The position numbers were made by a program, and so were the translations under genes. The notes beneath the pieces were generated by a model. That model ran no database searches. It worked only from the letters and a program-made list of their open reading frames with translations, and was not told the origin of the DNA. A DNA stretch of 64,000 bases from Nematostella vectensis (Eukaryota > Cnidaria > Anthozoa > Actiniaria > Edwardsiidae), in assembly GCF_932526225.1 (NCBI RefSeq), contig NC_064035.1:622501-686500 (forward strand), given 5' to 3'. Numbering within the stretch: the stretch's first letter is position 1; each line of letters opens with the position of its first letter. Below, piece after piece: positions 1 to 11,499 of this stretch.

Positions 1-2701
1 AACCCTGAAGCTTTTCCCGAATGTAACCTCCAGTCCGATGGTGACTTTGCTTGGGATAGTTTACGATACCAATAGTATTAAAAGTAATTTTCATTACAAT
101 CCCCTTCAGCAATGCCACGTTAGTCTTTCGTTGCGGGCACTTGACTACTAACGCAGCGACCCGGGTTCGATTCCCGCTGATAGCATATTTCCTTTTCTTT
201 TTTTTTTTTTTTTAAATATCGATACTTAATTATACTGTTCTTGGTGTGTCATGACATAAAAAGAAGGTATAGGGACATTTTTATGTACTCTCAGCATCTG
301 TGATGTGCTCATGCTATGTTCAGGATCCTGTACATATTTTATGCACACAAGAACTAACTAGATTCCTTGGATAACTTGATTAAGTAGATTCTAACATAGA
401 GCATAGCGCTCGATAGATTGATATACCTTTTTTTCCGAGTATACTGTTATATTTTTCCTAATGTTACTTTTTTGAATTTACATCCGGAAAAAAATTATCT
501 ATTGTAACCTTTTGCAGGTTACACTCGTAAAACAAATTCCCGAATGTAACCCTGAAGCTTTTCCCGAATGTAACCTCCAGTCCGATGGTGACTTTGCTTG
601 GGATAGTTTACGATACCAATAGTATTAAAAGTAATTTTCATTACAATTCCCTTCAGCAATGCCACGTTAGTCTTTCGTTGCGGGCACTTGACTACTAACG
701 CAGCTACCCGGGTTCGATTCCCGCTGATAGCCTATTTTTTTTTTAAATATCGATACTTAATTATACTGTTCTTGGTGTGTCATGAGATAAAAAGAAGGTA
801 TAGGGACATTTTTATGTACTCTCATCATCTTTGATGTGCTCATGCTTTGTTCAGGATCCTGTACATATTTTATGCACACAAGAACTAACTAGATTCCTTG
901 GATAACTTGATTAAGTATATTCTAACATACAGCATAGCGCTCGATAGATTGATATACCTTTTTTTCCGAGTATACTGTTCTATTTTTCCTAATGTTACTT
1001 TTTGGAATTTGCATTCGGAAAAAAAATTATCGATTGTAACCTTTTGGAGGTTACACTCGTAAAACAAATTCCCGAATGTAACCCTGAAGCTTTTCCCGAA
1101 TGTAACCTCCAGTCCGATGGTGACTTTGCTTGGGATAGTTTACGATACCAATAGTATTAAAAGTAATTTTCATTACAATTCCCTTCAGCAATGCCACGTT
1201 AGTCTTTCGTTGCGGGCACTTGACTACTAACGCAGCGGCCCGGGTTCGATTCCCGCTGATAGCCTATTTTTTTTTCTTTATTTTTTTTTAAATATCGATA
1301 CTTATTTATACTGTTCTTGGTGTGTCATGACATAAAAAGAAGGTATAGGGACATTTTTATGTACTCTCAGCATCTTTGATGTGCTCATGCTTTGTTCAGG
1401 ATCCTGTACATATGTTATGCACACAAGAACTAACTAGATTCCTTAGATAACTTGATTAAGTAGATTCTAACATAGAGCATAGCACTCGATAGATTGATAT
1501 ACCTTTTTTTCCGAGTATACTGTTATATTTTTCCTAATGTTACTTTTTTGAATTTACATCCGGAAAAAAATTATCGATTGTAACCTTTTGCAGGTTACAC
1601 TCGTAAAACAAATTCCCGAATGTAACCCTGAAGCTTTTCCCGAATGTAACCTCCAGTCCGATGGTGACTTTGCTTGGGATAGTTTACGATACCAATAGTA
1701 TTAAAAGTAATTTTCATTACAATTCCCTTCAGCAATGCCACGTTAGTCTTTCGTTGCGGGCACTTGACTACTAACGCAGCTACCCGGGTTCGATTCCCGC
1801 TGATAGCCTATTTTTTTTTTAAATATCGATACTTAATTATACTGTTCTTGGTGTGTCATGAGATAAAAAGAAGGTATAGGGACATTTTTATGTACTCTCA
1901 TCATCTTTGATGTGCTCATGCTTTGTTCAGGATCCTGTACATATTTTATGCACACAAGAACTAACTAGATTCCTTGGATAACTTGATTAAGTATATTCTA
2001 ACATACAGCATAGCGCTCGATAGATTGATATACCTTTTTTTCCGAGTATACTGTTCTATTTTTCCTAATGTTACTTTTTGGAATTTGCATTCGGAAAAAA
2101 AATTATCGATTGTAACCTTTTGGAGGTTACACTCGTAAAACAAATTCCCGAATGTAACCCTGAAGCTTTTCCCGAATGTAACCTCCAGTCCGATGGTGAC
2201 TTTGCTTGGGATAGTTTACGATACCAATAGTATTAAAAGTAATTTTCATTACAATTCCCTTCAGCAATGCCACGTTAGTCTTTCGTTGCGGGCACTTGAC
2301 TACTAACGCAGCTACCCGGGTTCGATTCCCGCTGATAGCCTATTTTTTTTTTCTTTATTTTTTTTTAAATATCGATACTTATTTATACTGTTCTTGGTGT
2401 GTCATGACATAAAAAGAAGGTATAGGGACATTTTTATGTACTCTCAGCATCTTTGATGTGCTCATGCTTTGTTCAGGATCCTGTACATATTTTATGCACA
2501 CAAGAACTAACTAGATTCCTTGGATAACTTAATTAAGTAGATTCTAACATAGAGCATAGCGCTCGATAGATTGATATACCTTTTTTTCCGAGTATACTGT
2601 TTTATTTTTCCTAATGTTACTTTTTGGAATTTACATTCGGAAAAAAAATTATCGATTGTAACCTTTTGGAGGTTACACTCGTAAAACAAAGTCCCGAATG
2701 T
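1..2701 (+). repeat. Five-monomer higher-order repeat, copy 1
   Basis: Landmarks at 164, 711, 1243, 1787 and 2319 have spacings 547, 532, 544, 532 and 546. The identical series restarts at 2865. Tags include AATCCCCTTC in the first monomer, CATGAGATAAAAAG in the second and fourth, and CATATGTTATGC in the third. The second-third and fourth-fifth monomers are themselves near copies (1076 bp offset), so a dimer was duplicated before the pentamer. Confidence 0.9.
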
Positions 2702-5300
2702 AACCCTGAAGCTTTTCCCGAATGTAACCTCCAGTCCGATGGTGACTTTGCTTGGGATAGTTTACGATACCAATAGTATTAAAAGTAATTTTCATTACAA
2801 TCCCCTTCAGCAATGCCACGTTAGTCTTTCGTTGCGGGCACTTGACTACTAACGCAGCGACCCGGGTTCGATTCCCGCTGATAGCCTATTTCCTTTTCTT
2901 TTTTTTTTTTTTTTAAATATCGATACTTAATTATACTGTTCTTGGTGTGTCATGACATAAAAAGAAGGTATAGGGACATTTTTATGTACTCTCAGCATCT
3001 GTGATGTGCTCATGCTATGTTCAGGATCCTGTACATATTTTATGCACACAAGAACTAACTAGATTCCTTGGATAACTTGATTAAGTAGATTCTAACATAG
3101 AGCATAGCGCTCGATAGATTGATATACCTTTTTTTCCGAGTATACTGTTATATTTTTCCTAATGTTACTTTTTTGAATTTACATCCGGAAAAAAATTATC
3201 GATTGTAACCTTTTGCAGGTTACACTCGTAAAACAAATTCCCGAATGTAACCCTGAAGCTTTTCCCGAATGTAACCTCCAGTCCGATGGTGACTTTGCTT
3301 GGGATAGTTTACGATACCAATAGTATTAAAAGTAATTTTCATTACAATTCCCTTCAGCAATGCCACGTTAGTCTTTCGTTGCGGGCACTTGACTACTAAC
3401 GCAGCTACCCGGGTTCGATTCCCGCTGATAGCCTATTTTTTTTTTAAATATCGATACTTAATTATACTGTTCTTGGTGTGTCATGAGATAAAAAGAAGGT
3501 ATAGGGACATTTTTATGTACTCTCATCATCTTTGATGTGCTCATGCTTTGTTCAGGATCCTGTACATATTTTATGCACACAAGAACTAACTAGATTCCTT
3601 GGATAACTTGATTAAGTATATTCTAACATACAGCATAGCGCTCGATAGATTGATATACCTTTTTTTCCGAGTATACTGTTCTATTTTTCCTAATGTTACT
3701 TTTTGGAATTTGCATTCGGAAAAAAAATTATCGATTGTAACCTTTTGGAGGTTACACTCGTAAAACAAATTCCCGAATGTAACCCTGAAGCTTTTCCCGA
3801 ATGTAACCTCCAGTCCGATGGTGACTTTGCTTGGGATAGTTTACGATACCAATAGTATTAAAAGTAATTTTCATTACAATTCCCTTCAGCAATGCCACGT
3901 TAGTCTTTCGTTGCGGGCACTTGACTACTAACGCAGCGGCCCGGGTTCGATTCCCGCTGATAGCCTATTTTTTTTTCTTTATTTTTTTTTAAATATCGAT
4001 ACTTATTTATACTGTTCTTGGTGTGTCATGACATAAAAAGAAGGTATAGGGACATTTTTATGTACTCTCAGCATCTTTGATGTGCTCATGCTTTGTTCAG
4101 GATCCTGTACATATGTTATGCACACAAGAACTAACTAGATTCCTTAGATAACTTGATTAAGTAGATTCTAACATAGAGCATAGCACTCGATAGATTGATA
4201 TACCTTTTTTTCCGAGTATACTGTTATATTTTTCCTAATGTTACTTTTTTGAATTTACATCCGGAAAAAAATTATCGATTGTAACCTTTTGCAGGTTACA
4301 CTCGTAAAACAAATTCCCGAATGTAACCCTGAAGCTTTTCCCGAATGTAACCTCCAGTCCGATGGTGACTTTGCTTGGGATAGTTTACGATACCAATAGT
4401 ATTAAAAGTAATTTTCATTACAATTCCCTTCAGCAATGCCACGTTAGTCTTTCGTTGCGGGCACTTGACTACTAACGCAGCTACCCGGGTTCGATTCCCG
4501 CTGATAGCCTATTTTTTTTTTAAATATCGATACTTAATTATACTGTTCTTGGTGTGTCATGAGATAAAAAGAAGGTATAGGGACATTTTTATGTACTCTC
4601 ATCATCTTTGATGTGCTCATGCTTTGTTCAGGATCCTGTACATATTTTATGCACACAAGAACTAACTAGATTCCTTGGATAACTTGATTAAGTATATTCT
4701 AACATACAGCATAGCGCTCGATAGATTGATATACCTTTTTTTCCGAGTATACTGTTCTATTTTTCCTAATGTTACTTTTTGGAATTTGCATTCGGAAAAA
4801 AAATTATCGATTGTAACCTTTTGGAGGTTACACTCGTAAAACAAATTCCCGAATGTAACCCTGAAGCTTTTCCCGAATGTAACCTCCAGTCCGATGGTGA
4901 CTTTGCTTGGGATAGTTTACGATACCAATAGTATTAAAAGTAATTTTCATTACAATTCCCTTCAGCAATGCCACGTTAGTCTTTCGTTGCGGGCACTTGA
5001 CTACTAACGCAGCGGCCCGGGTTCGATTCCCGCTGATAGCCTATTTTTTTTTCTTTATTTTTTTTTAAATATCGATACTTATTTATACTGTTCTTGGTGT
5101 GTCATGACATAAAAAGAAGGTATAGGGACATTTTTATGTACTCTCAGCATCTTTGATGTGCTCATGCTTTGTTCAGGATCCTGTACATATGTTATGCACA
5201 CAAGAACTAACTAGATTCCTTAGATAACTTGATTAAGTAGATTCTAACATAGAGCATAGCACTCGATAGATTGATATACCTTTTTTTCCGAGTATACTGT
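2702..5300 (+). repeat. Five-monomer higher-order repeat, copy 2
   Basis: Landmarks 2865, 3412, 3944, 4488 and 5020 are each exactly 2701 bp beyond those of copy 1. Visible differences are few, for example GCATATTTCC near 183 versus GCCTATTTCC near 2883, and CTATTG near 495 versus CGATTG here. Two copies this alike indicate recent duplication. The last monomer differs from copy 1 (CGGCCCGGG and CATATGTTATGC tags) and runs into a deletion near 5300. Confidence 0.9.
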
Positions 5301-5320
5301 AACCTGTAACCTTTTGGAGG
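5291..5320 (+). repeat. Deletion junction in a 493-bp monomer
   Basis: After GTATACTGT the sequence goes straight to AACCTGTAACCTTTTGGAGG. About 53 bp normally between ACTGT and the hairpin are missing, including TTACATTCGG. TGTAACC appears twice in a row at the junction, although intact monomers have it once there. An identical junction at 6861-6890 lies 1572 bp (three monomers) downstream, so the event happened once and was copied. Confidence 0.9.
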
Positions 5321-5349
5321 TTACACTCGTAAAACAAATTCCCGAATGT

Positions 5350-6870
5350 AACCCTGAAGCTTTTCCCGAATGTAACCTCCAGTCCGATGGTGACTTTGCT
5401 GGGGATAGTTTACGATACCAATAGTATTAAAAGTAATTTTCATTACAATCCCCTTCAGCAATGCCACGTTAGTCTTTCGTTGCGGGCACTTGACTACTAA
5501 CGCAGCGACCCGGGTTCGATTCCCGCTGATAGCCTATTTCCTTTTCTTTTTTTTTTTTTTTTAAATATCGATACTTAATTATACTGTTATTGGTGTGTCA
5601 TGACATAAAAAGAAGGTATAGGGACATTTTTATGTACTCTCAGCATCTGTGATGTGCTCATGCTATGTTCAGGATCCTGTACATATTTTATGCACACAAG
5701 AACTAACTAGATTCCTTGGATAACTTGATTAAGTAGATTCTAACATAGAGCATAGCGCTCGATAGATTGATATACCTTTTTTTCCGAGTATACTGTTATA
5801 TTTTTCCTAATGTTACTTTTTTGAATTTACATCCGGAAAAAAATTATCGATTGTAACCTTTTGCAGGTTACACTCGTAAAACAAATTCCCGAATGTAACC
5901 CTGAAGCTTTTCCCGAATGTAACCTCCAGTCCGATGGTGACTTTGCTTGGGATAGTTTACGATACCAATAGTATTAAAAGTAATTTTCATTACAATTCCC
6001 TTCAGCAATGCCACGTTAGTCTTTCGTTGCGGGCACTTGACTACTAACGCAGCTACCCGGGTTCGATTCCCGCTGATAGCCTATTTTTTTTTTAAATATC
6101 GATACTTAATTATACTGTTCTTGGTGTGTCATGAGATAAAAAGAAGGTATAGGGACATTTTTATGTACTCTCATCATCTTTGATGTGCTCATGCTTTGTT
6201 CAGGATCCTGTACATATTTTATGCACACAAGAACTAACTAGATTCCTTGGATAACTTGATTAAGTATATTCTAACATACAGCATAGCGCTCGATAGATTG
6301 ATATACCTTTTTTTCCGAGTATACTGTTCTATTTTTCCTAATGTTACTTTTTGGAATTTACATTCGGAAAAAAAATTATCGATTGTAACCTTTTGGAGGT
6401 TACACTCGTAAAACAAATTCCCGAATGTAACCCTGAAGCTTTTCCCGAATGTAACCTCCAGTCCGATGGTGACTTTGCTTGGGATAGTTTACGATACCAA
6501 TAGTATTAAAAGTAATTTTCATTACAATTCCCTTCAGCAATGCCACGTTAGTCTTTCGTTGCGGGCACTTGACTTCTAACGCAGCGGCCCGGGTTCGATT
6601 CCCGCTGATAGCCTATTTTTTTTTCTTTATTTTTTTTTAAATATCGATACTTATTTATACTGTTCTTGGTGTGTCATGACATAAAAAGAAGGTATAGGGA
6701 CATTTTTATGTACTCTCAGCATCTTTGATGTGCTCATGCTTTGTTCAGGATCCTGTACATATGTTATGCACACAAGAACTAACTAGATTCCTTAGATAAC
6801 TTGATTAAGTAGATTCTAACATAGAGCATAGCACTCGATAGATTGATATACCTTTTTTTCCGAGTATACT
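5350..6870 (+). repeat. Shortened third copy of the five-monomer repeat
   Basis: Landmarks 5513, 6060 and 6592 match the first three of copy 1 at an offset of 5349. The third monomer then ends in the same deletion junction that closes copy 2. This copy therefore carries three monomers where the others have five, consistent with unequal exchange joining the third position to the deleted end. Confidence 0.85.
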
Positions 6871-6890
6871 GTAACCTGTAACCTTTTGGA
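6861..6890 (+). repeat. Second copy of the deletion junction
   Basis: The same doubled TGTAACC follows GTATACTG, and the landmark interval 6592-7085 is again 493 bp. Both junctions are preceded by the same tags (CATATGTTATGC, CCTTAGATAAC, AGCACTCGATAG). The next T-rich tract differs, so the array beyond this point belongs to a different local family. Confidence 0.9.
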
Positions 6891-7084
6891 GGTTACACTC
6901 GTAAAACAAATTCCCGAATGTAACCCTGAAGCTTTTCCCGAATGTAACCTCCAGTCCGATGGTGACTTTGCTGGGGATAGTTTACGATACCAATAGTATT
7001 AAAAGTAATTTTCATTACAATTCCCTTCAGCAATGCCACGTTAGTCTTTCGTTGCGGGCACTTGACTACTAACGCAGCGACCCG

Positions 7085-8174
7085 GGTTCGATTCCCGCTG
7101 ATAGCCTATTTTTTTTTTCTTTATTTTTTTTTTAAATATCGATACTTAATTATACTGTTCTTGGTGTGTCATGACATAAAAAGAAGGTATAGGGACATTT
7201 TTATGTACTCTCAGCATCTTTGATGTGCTCATGCTTTGTTCAGGATCCTGTACATATTTTATGCACACACGAACTAACTAGATTCCTTGGATAACTTGAT
7301 TAAGTAGATTCTAACATAGAGCATAGCGCTCGATAGATTGATATACCTTTTTTTCCGAGTATACTGTTTTATTTTTCCTAATGTTACTTTTTGGAATTTA
7401 CATTCGGAAAAAAAAATTATCGATTGTAACCTTTTGGAGGTTACACTCGTAAAACAAATTCCCGAATGTAACCCTGAAGCTTTTCCCGAATGTAACCTCC
7501 AGTCCGATGGTGACTTTGCTTGGGATAGTTTACGATACCAATAGTATTAAAAGTAATTTTCATTACAATTCCCTTCAGCAATGCCACGTTAATCTTTCGT
7601 TGCGGGCACTTGACTACTAACGCAGCGACCCGGGTTCGATTCCCGCTGATAGCCTATTTTTTTTTCTTTTTTTTTTAATATCGATACTTAATTATACTGT
7701 TCTTGGTGTGTCATGACATAAAAAGAAGGTATAGGGACATTTTTATGTACTCTCAGCATCTGTGATGTGCTCAAGCTATGTTCAGGATCCTGTACATATT
7801 TTATGCACACAAGAACTAACTAGATTCCTTGGATAACTTGATTAAGTAGATTCTAACATAGAGCATAGCGCTCGATAGATTGATATACCTTTTTTTCCGA
7901 GTATACTGTTTTATTTTTCCTAATGTTACTTTTTTTGAATTTACATTCGGAAAAAAAATTATCGATTGTAACCTTTTGCAGGTTACACTCGTAAAACAAA
8001 TTCCCGAATGTAACCCTGAAGCTTTTCCCGAATGTAACCTCCAGTCCGATGGTGACTTTGCTTGGGATAGTTTACGATACCAATAATATTAAAAGTAATT
8101 TTCATTACAATTCCCTTCAGCAATGCCACGTTAGTCTTTCGTTGCGGGCACTTGACTACTAACGCAGCTACCCG
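7085..8174 (+). repeat. Two transitional monomers
   Basis: Landmarks 7085 and 7633 begin monomers of 548 and 542 bp that do not fit the 2701-bp register on the left. The first has a plus-strand variant ACACACGAAC near 7265. The second has CCACGTTAATC near 7586, which breaks the CGTTAGT arm. They separate the pentamer block from the family that starts at 8175. Confidence 0.7.
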
Positions 8175-9806
8175 GGTTCGATTCCCGCTGATAGCCCATT
8201 TTTTTTTTTTTTTTAAATATCGATACTTAATTATACTGTTCTTGGTGTGTCATGACATAAAAAAAGGTATAGGGACATTTTTATGTACTCTCAGCATCTT
8301 TGATGTGCTCAAGCTTTGTTCAGGATCCTGTACATATTTTATGCACACAAGAACTAACTAGATTCCTTGGATAACTTGATTAAGTAGATTCTAACATAGA
8401 GCATAGCGCTCGATAGATTGATATACCTTTTTTTCCGAGTATACTGTTTTATTTTTCCTAATGTTACTTTTTGGAATTTACATTCGGAAAAAATATTATC
8501 GATTGTAACCTTTTGGAGGTTACACTCGTAAAACAAATTCCCGAATGTAACCCTGAAGCTTTTCCCGAATGTAACCTCCAGTCCGATGGTGACTTTGCTT
8601 GGGATAGTTTACGATACCAATAGTATTAAAAGTAATTTTCATTACAATTCCCTTCAGCAATGCCACGTTAGTCTTTCGTTGCGGGCACTTGACTACTAAC
8701 GCAGCTACCCGGGTTCGATTCCCGCTGATAGCCTATTTTTTTTCTTTATTTTTTTTTAAAATATCGATACTTAATTATACTGTTCTTGGTGTGTCATGAC
8801 ATAAAAAGAAGGTATAGGGACATTTTTATGTACTCTCAGCATCTTTGATGTGCTCATGCTTTGTTCAGGATCCTGTACATATTTTATGCACACAAGAACT
8901 AACTAGATTCCTTGGATAACTTGATTAAGTAGATTCTAACATAGAGCATAGCGCTCGATAGATTGATATACCTTTTTTTCCGAGTATACTGTTTTATTTT
9001 TCCTAATGTTACTTTTTTAAATTTACATCCGGAAAAAAAATATCGATTGTAACCTTTTGCAGGTTACACTCGTAAAACAAATTCCCGAATGTAACCCTGA
9101 AGCTTTTCCCGAATGTAACCTCCAGTCCGATGGTGACTTTGCTTGGGATAGTTTACGATACCAATAGTATTAAAAGTAATTTTCATTACAATTCCCTTCA
9201 GCAATGCCACGTTAGTCTTTCGTTGCGGGCACTTGACTACTAACGCAGCGACCCGGGTTCGATTCCCGCTGATAGCCTATTTTTGTTTTCTTCATTTTTT
9301 TTTTTTTTAAATATCGATACTTAATTATACTGTTCTTGGTGTGTCATGACATAAAAAGAAGGTATAGGGACATTTTTATGTACTCTCAGCATCTTTGATG
9401 TGCTCATGCTATGTTCAGGATCCTGTACATATTTTATGCACACAAGAACTAACTAGATTCCTTGGATAACTTGATTAAGTAGATTCTAACATAGAGCATA
9501 GCGCTCGATAGATTGATATACCTTTTTTTCCGAGTATACTGTTTTATTTTTCCTAATGTTACTTTTTTGAATTTACATCCGGAAAAAAAAATATCGATTG
9601 TAACCTTTTGCAGGTTACACTCGTAAAACAAATTCCCGAATGTAACCCTGAAGCTTTTCCCGAATGTAACCTCCAGTCCGATGGTGACTTTGCTTAGGAT
9701 AGTTTACGATACCAATAGTATTAAAAGTAATTTTCATTACAATTCCCTTCAGCAATGCTACGTTAGTCTTTCGTTGCGGGCACTTGACTACTAACGCAGC
9801 GACCCG

Positions 9807-9817
9807 GGTTCTATTCC
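9807..9817 (+). other. B-box variant GGTTCTATTCC, representative of ten copies
   Basis: In ten monomers the purine of TTCGA is replaced by T. They start at 9807, 12540, 13633, 14181, 18002, 29438, 33260, 53970, 54517 and 61054. The change travels with linked differences: GCTACGTTAG instead of GCCACGTTAG upstream and CCCGTTGATAG instead of CCCGCTGATAG downstream. The set therefore descends from one variant monomer spread by duplication rather than from recurrent mutation. By the known B-box consensus this change should weaken TFIIIC recognition. Confidence 0.85.
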
Positions 9818-10897
9818 CGTTGATAGCCTATTTTTGTTTTCTTCATTTTTTTTTTAAATATCGATACTTAATTATACTGTTTTTGGTGTGTCATGACATA
9901 AAAAGAAGGTATAGGGACATCTTTATGTACTCTCAGCATCTGTGAAGTGCTCAAGCTATGTTCAGGATCCTGTACATATTTTATGCACACAAGAACTAAC
10001 TAGATTCCTTGGATAACTTGATTAAGTAGATTCTAACATAGAGCATAGCGCTCGATAGATTGATATACCTTTTTTTCCGAGTATACTGTTTTGATTTTCC
10101 TAATGTTACTTTTTGGAATTTACATTCGGAAAAAATATTATCGATTGTAACCTTTTGGAGGTTACACTCGTAAAACAAATTCCCGAATGTAACCCTGAAG
10201 CTTTTCCCGAATGTAACCTCCAGTCCGATGGTGACTTTGCTTGGGATAGTTTACGATACCAATAGTATTAAAAGTAATTTTCATTACAATTCCCTTCAGC
10301 AATGCCACGTTAGTCTTTCGTTGCGGGCACTTGACTACTAACGCAGCTACCCGGGTTCGATTCCCGCTGATAGCCTATTTTTTTTCTTTATTTTTTTTTA
10401 AAATATCGATACTTAATTATACTGTTCTTGGTGTGTCATGACATAAAAAGAAGGTATAGGGACATTTTTATGTACTCTCAGCATCTTTGATGTGCTCATG
10501 CTTTGTTCAGGATCCTGTACATATTTTATGCACACAAGAACTAACTAGATTCCTTGCATAACTTGATTAAGTAGATTCTAACATAGAGCATAGCGCTCGA
10601 TAGATTGATATACCTTTTTTTCCGAGTATACTGTTTTATTTTTCCTAATGTTACTTTTTTAAATTTACATCCGGAATAAAAATATCGATTGTAACCTTTT
10701 GCAGGTTACACTCGTAAAACAAATTCCCGAATGTAACCCTGAAGCTTTTCCCGAATGTAACCTCCAGTCCGATGGTGACTTTGCTTAGGATAGTTTACGA
10801 TACCAATAGTATTAAAAGTAATTTTCATTACAATTCCCTTCAGCAATGCCACGTTAGTCTTTCGTTGCGGGCACTTGACTACTAACGCAGCGACCCG

Positions 10898-10908
10898 TGT
10901 TCGATTCC
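10898..10908 (+). other. Unique B-box variant with first G changed to T
   Basis: The copy reads CCCGTGTTCGATTCC, losing the CCCGGG site and one T-stem pair. I saw it only once in the window, so it is a recent private mutation not yet spread to neighbours. Confidence 0.85.
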
Positions 10909-11499
10909 CGCTGATAGCCTTTTTTTTTTTCTTTTTTTTTTTTTTTTTTAAATATCGATACTTAATTATACTGTTCTTGGTGTGTCATGACATAAAAAGA
11001 AGGTATAGGGACATTTTTATGTACTCTCAGCATCTGTGATGTGCTCATGCTATGTTCAGGATCCTGTACATATTTTATGCACACAAGAACTAACTAGATT
11101 ACTTGGATAACTTGATTAAGTAGATTCTAACATAGAGCATAGCGCTCGATAGATTGATATACCTTTTTTTCCGAGTATACTGTTTTATTTTTCCTAATGT
11201 TACTTTTTTGAATTTACATCCGGAAAAAAAATATCGATTGTAACCTTTTGCAGGTTACACTCGTAAAACAAATTCCCGAATGTAACCCTGAAGCTTTTCC
11301 CGAATGTAACCTCCAGTCCGATGGTGACTTTGCTTGGGATAGTTTACGATACCAATAGTATTTAAAGTAATTTTCATTACAATTCCCTTCAGCAATGCCA
11401 CGTTAGTCTTTCGTTGCGGGCACTTGACTACTAACGCAGCGACCCGGGTTCGATTCCCGCTGATAGCCTATTTTTGTTCTCGTCATTTTTTTTTTAAAT

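Noticed and set aside
1-10. Telomere-like AACCCT at the window start
   Set aside because: It is part of AATGTAACCCTGAAGC, which recurs once per monomer; there is no tandem telomere repeat.
885-1067. Recurrent minus-strand 60-codon ORF beginning MFYECNLQ, seen in most monomers
   Set aside because: It repeats only because the DNA repeats. A one-base change in the adjacent A run removes it in many copies, and the overlapping plus strand then opens a different 68-codon ORF. No domain, ribosome context or third-position pattern supports coding.
7338-7544. Plus-strand 68-codon ORF beginning MIYLFF
   Set aside because: It appears only where the A run length shifts frame, overlaps the minus-strand ORF region, and reads through the hairpin and the direct repeat, giving low-complexity repeated ECN motifs. 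It is a by-product of the satellite.
8152-8361. Plus-strand ORF with a poly-phenylalanine run, also at 27785 and 45172
   Set aside because: The run is the T-rich tract read in frame. The frame exists only for certain tract lengths.
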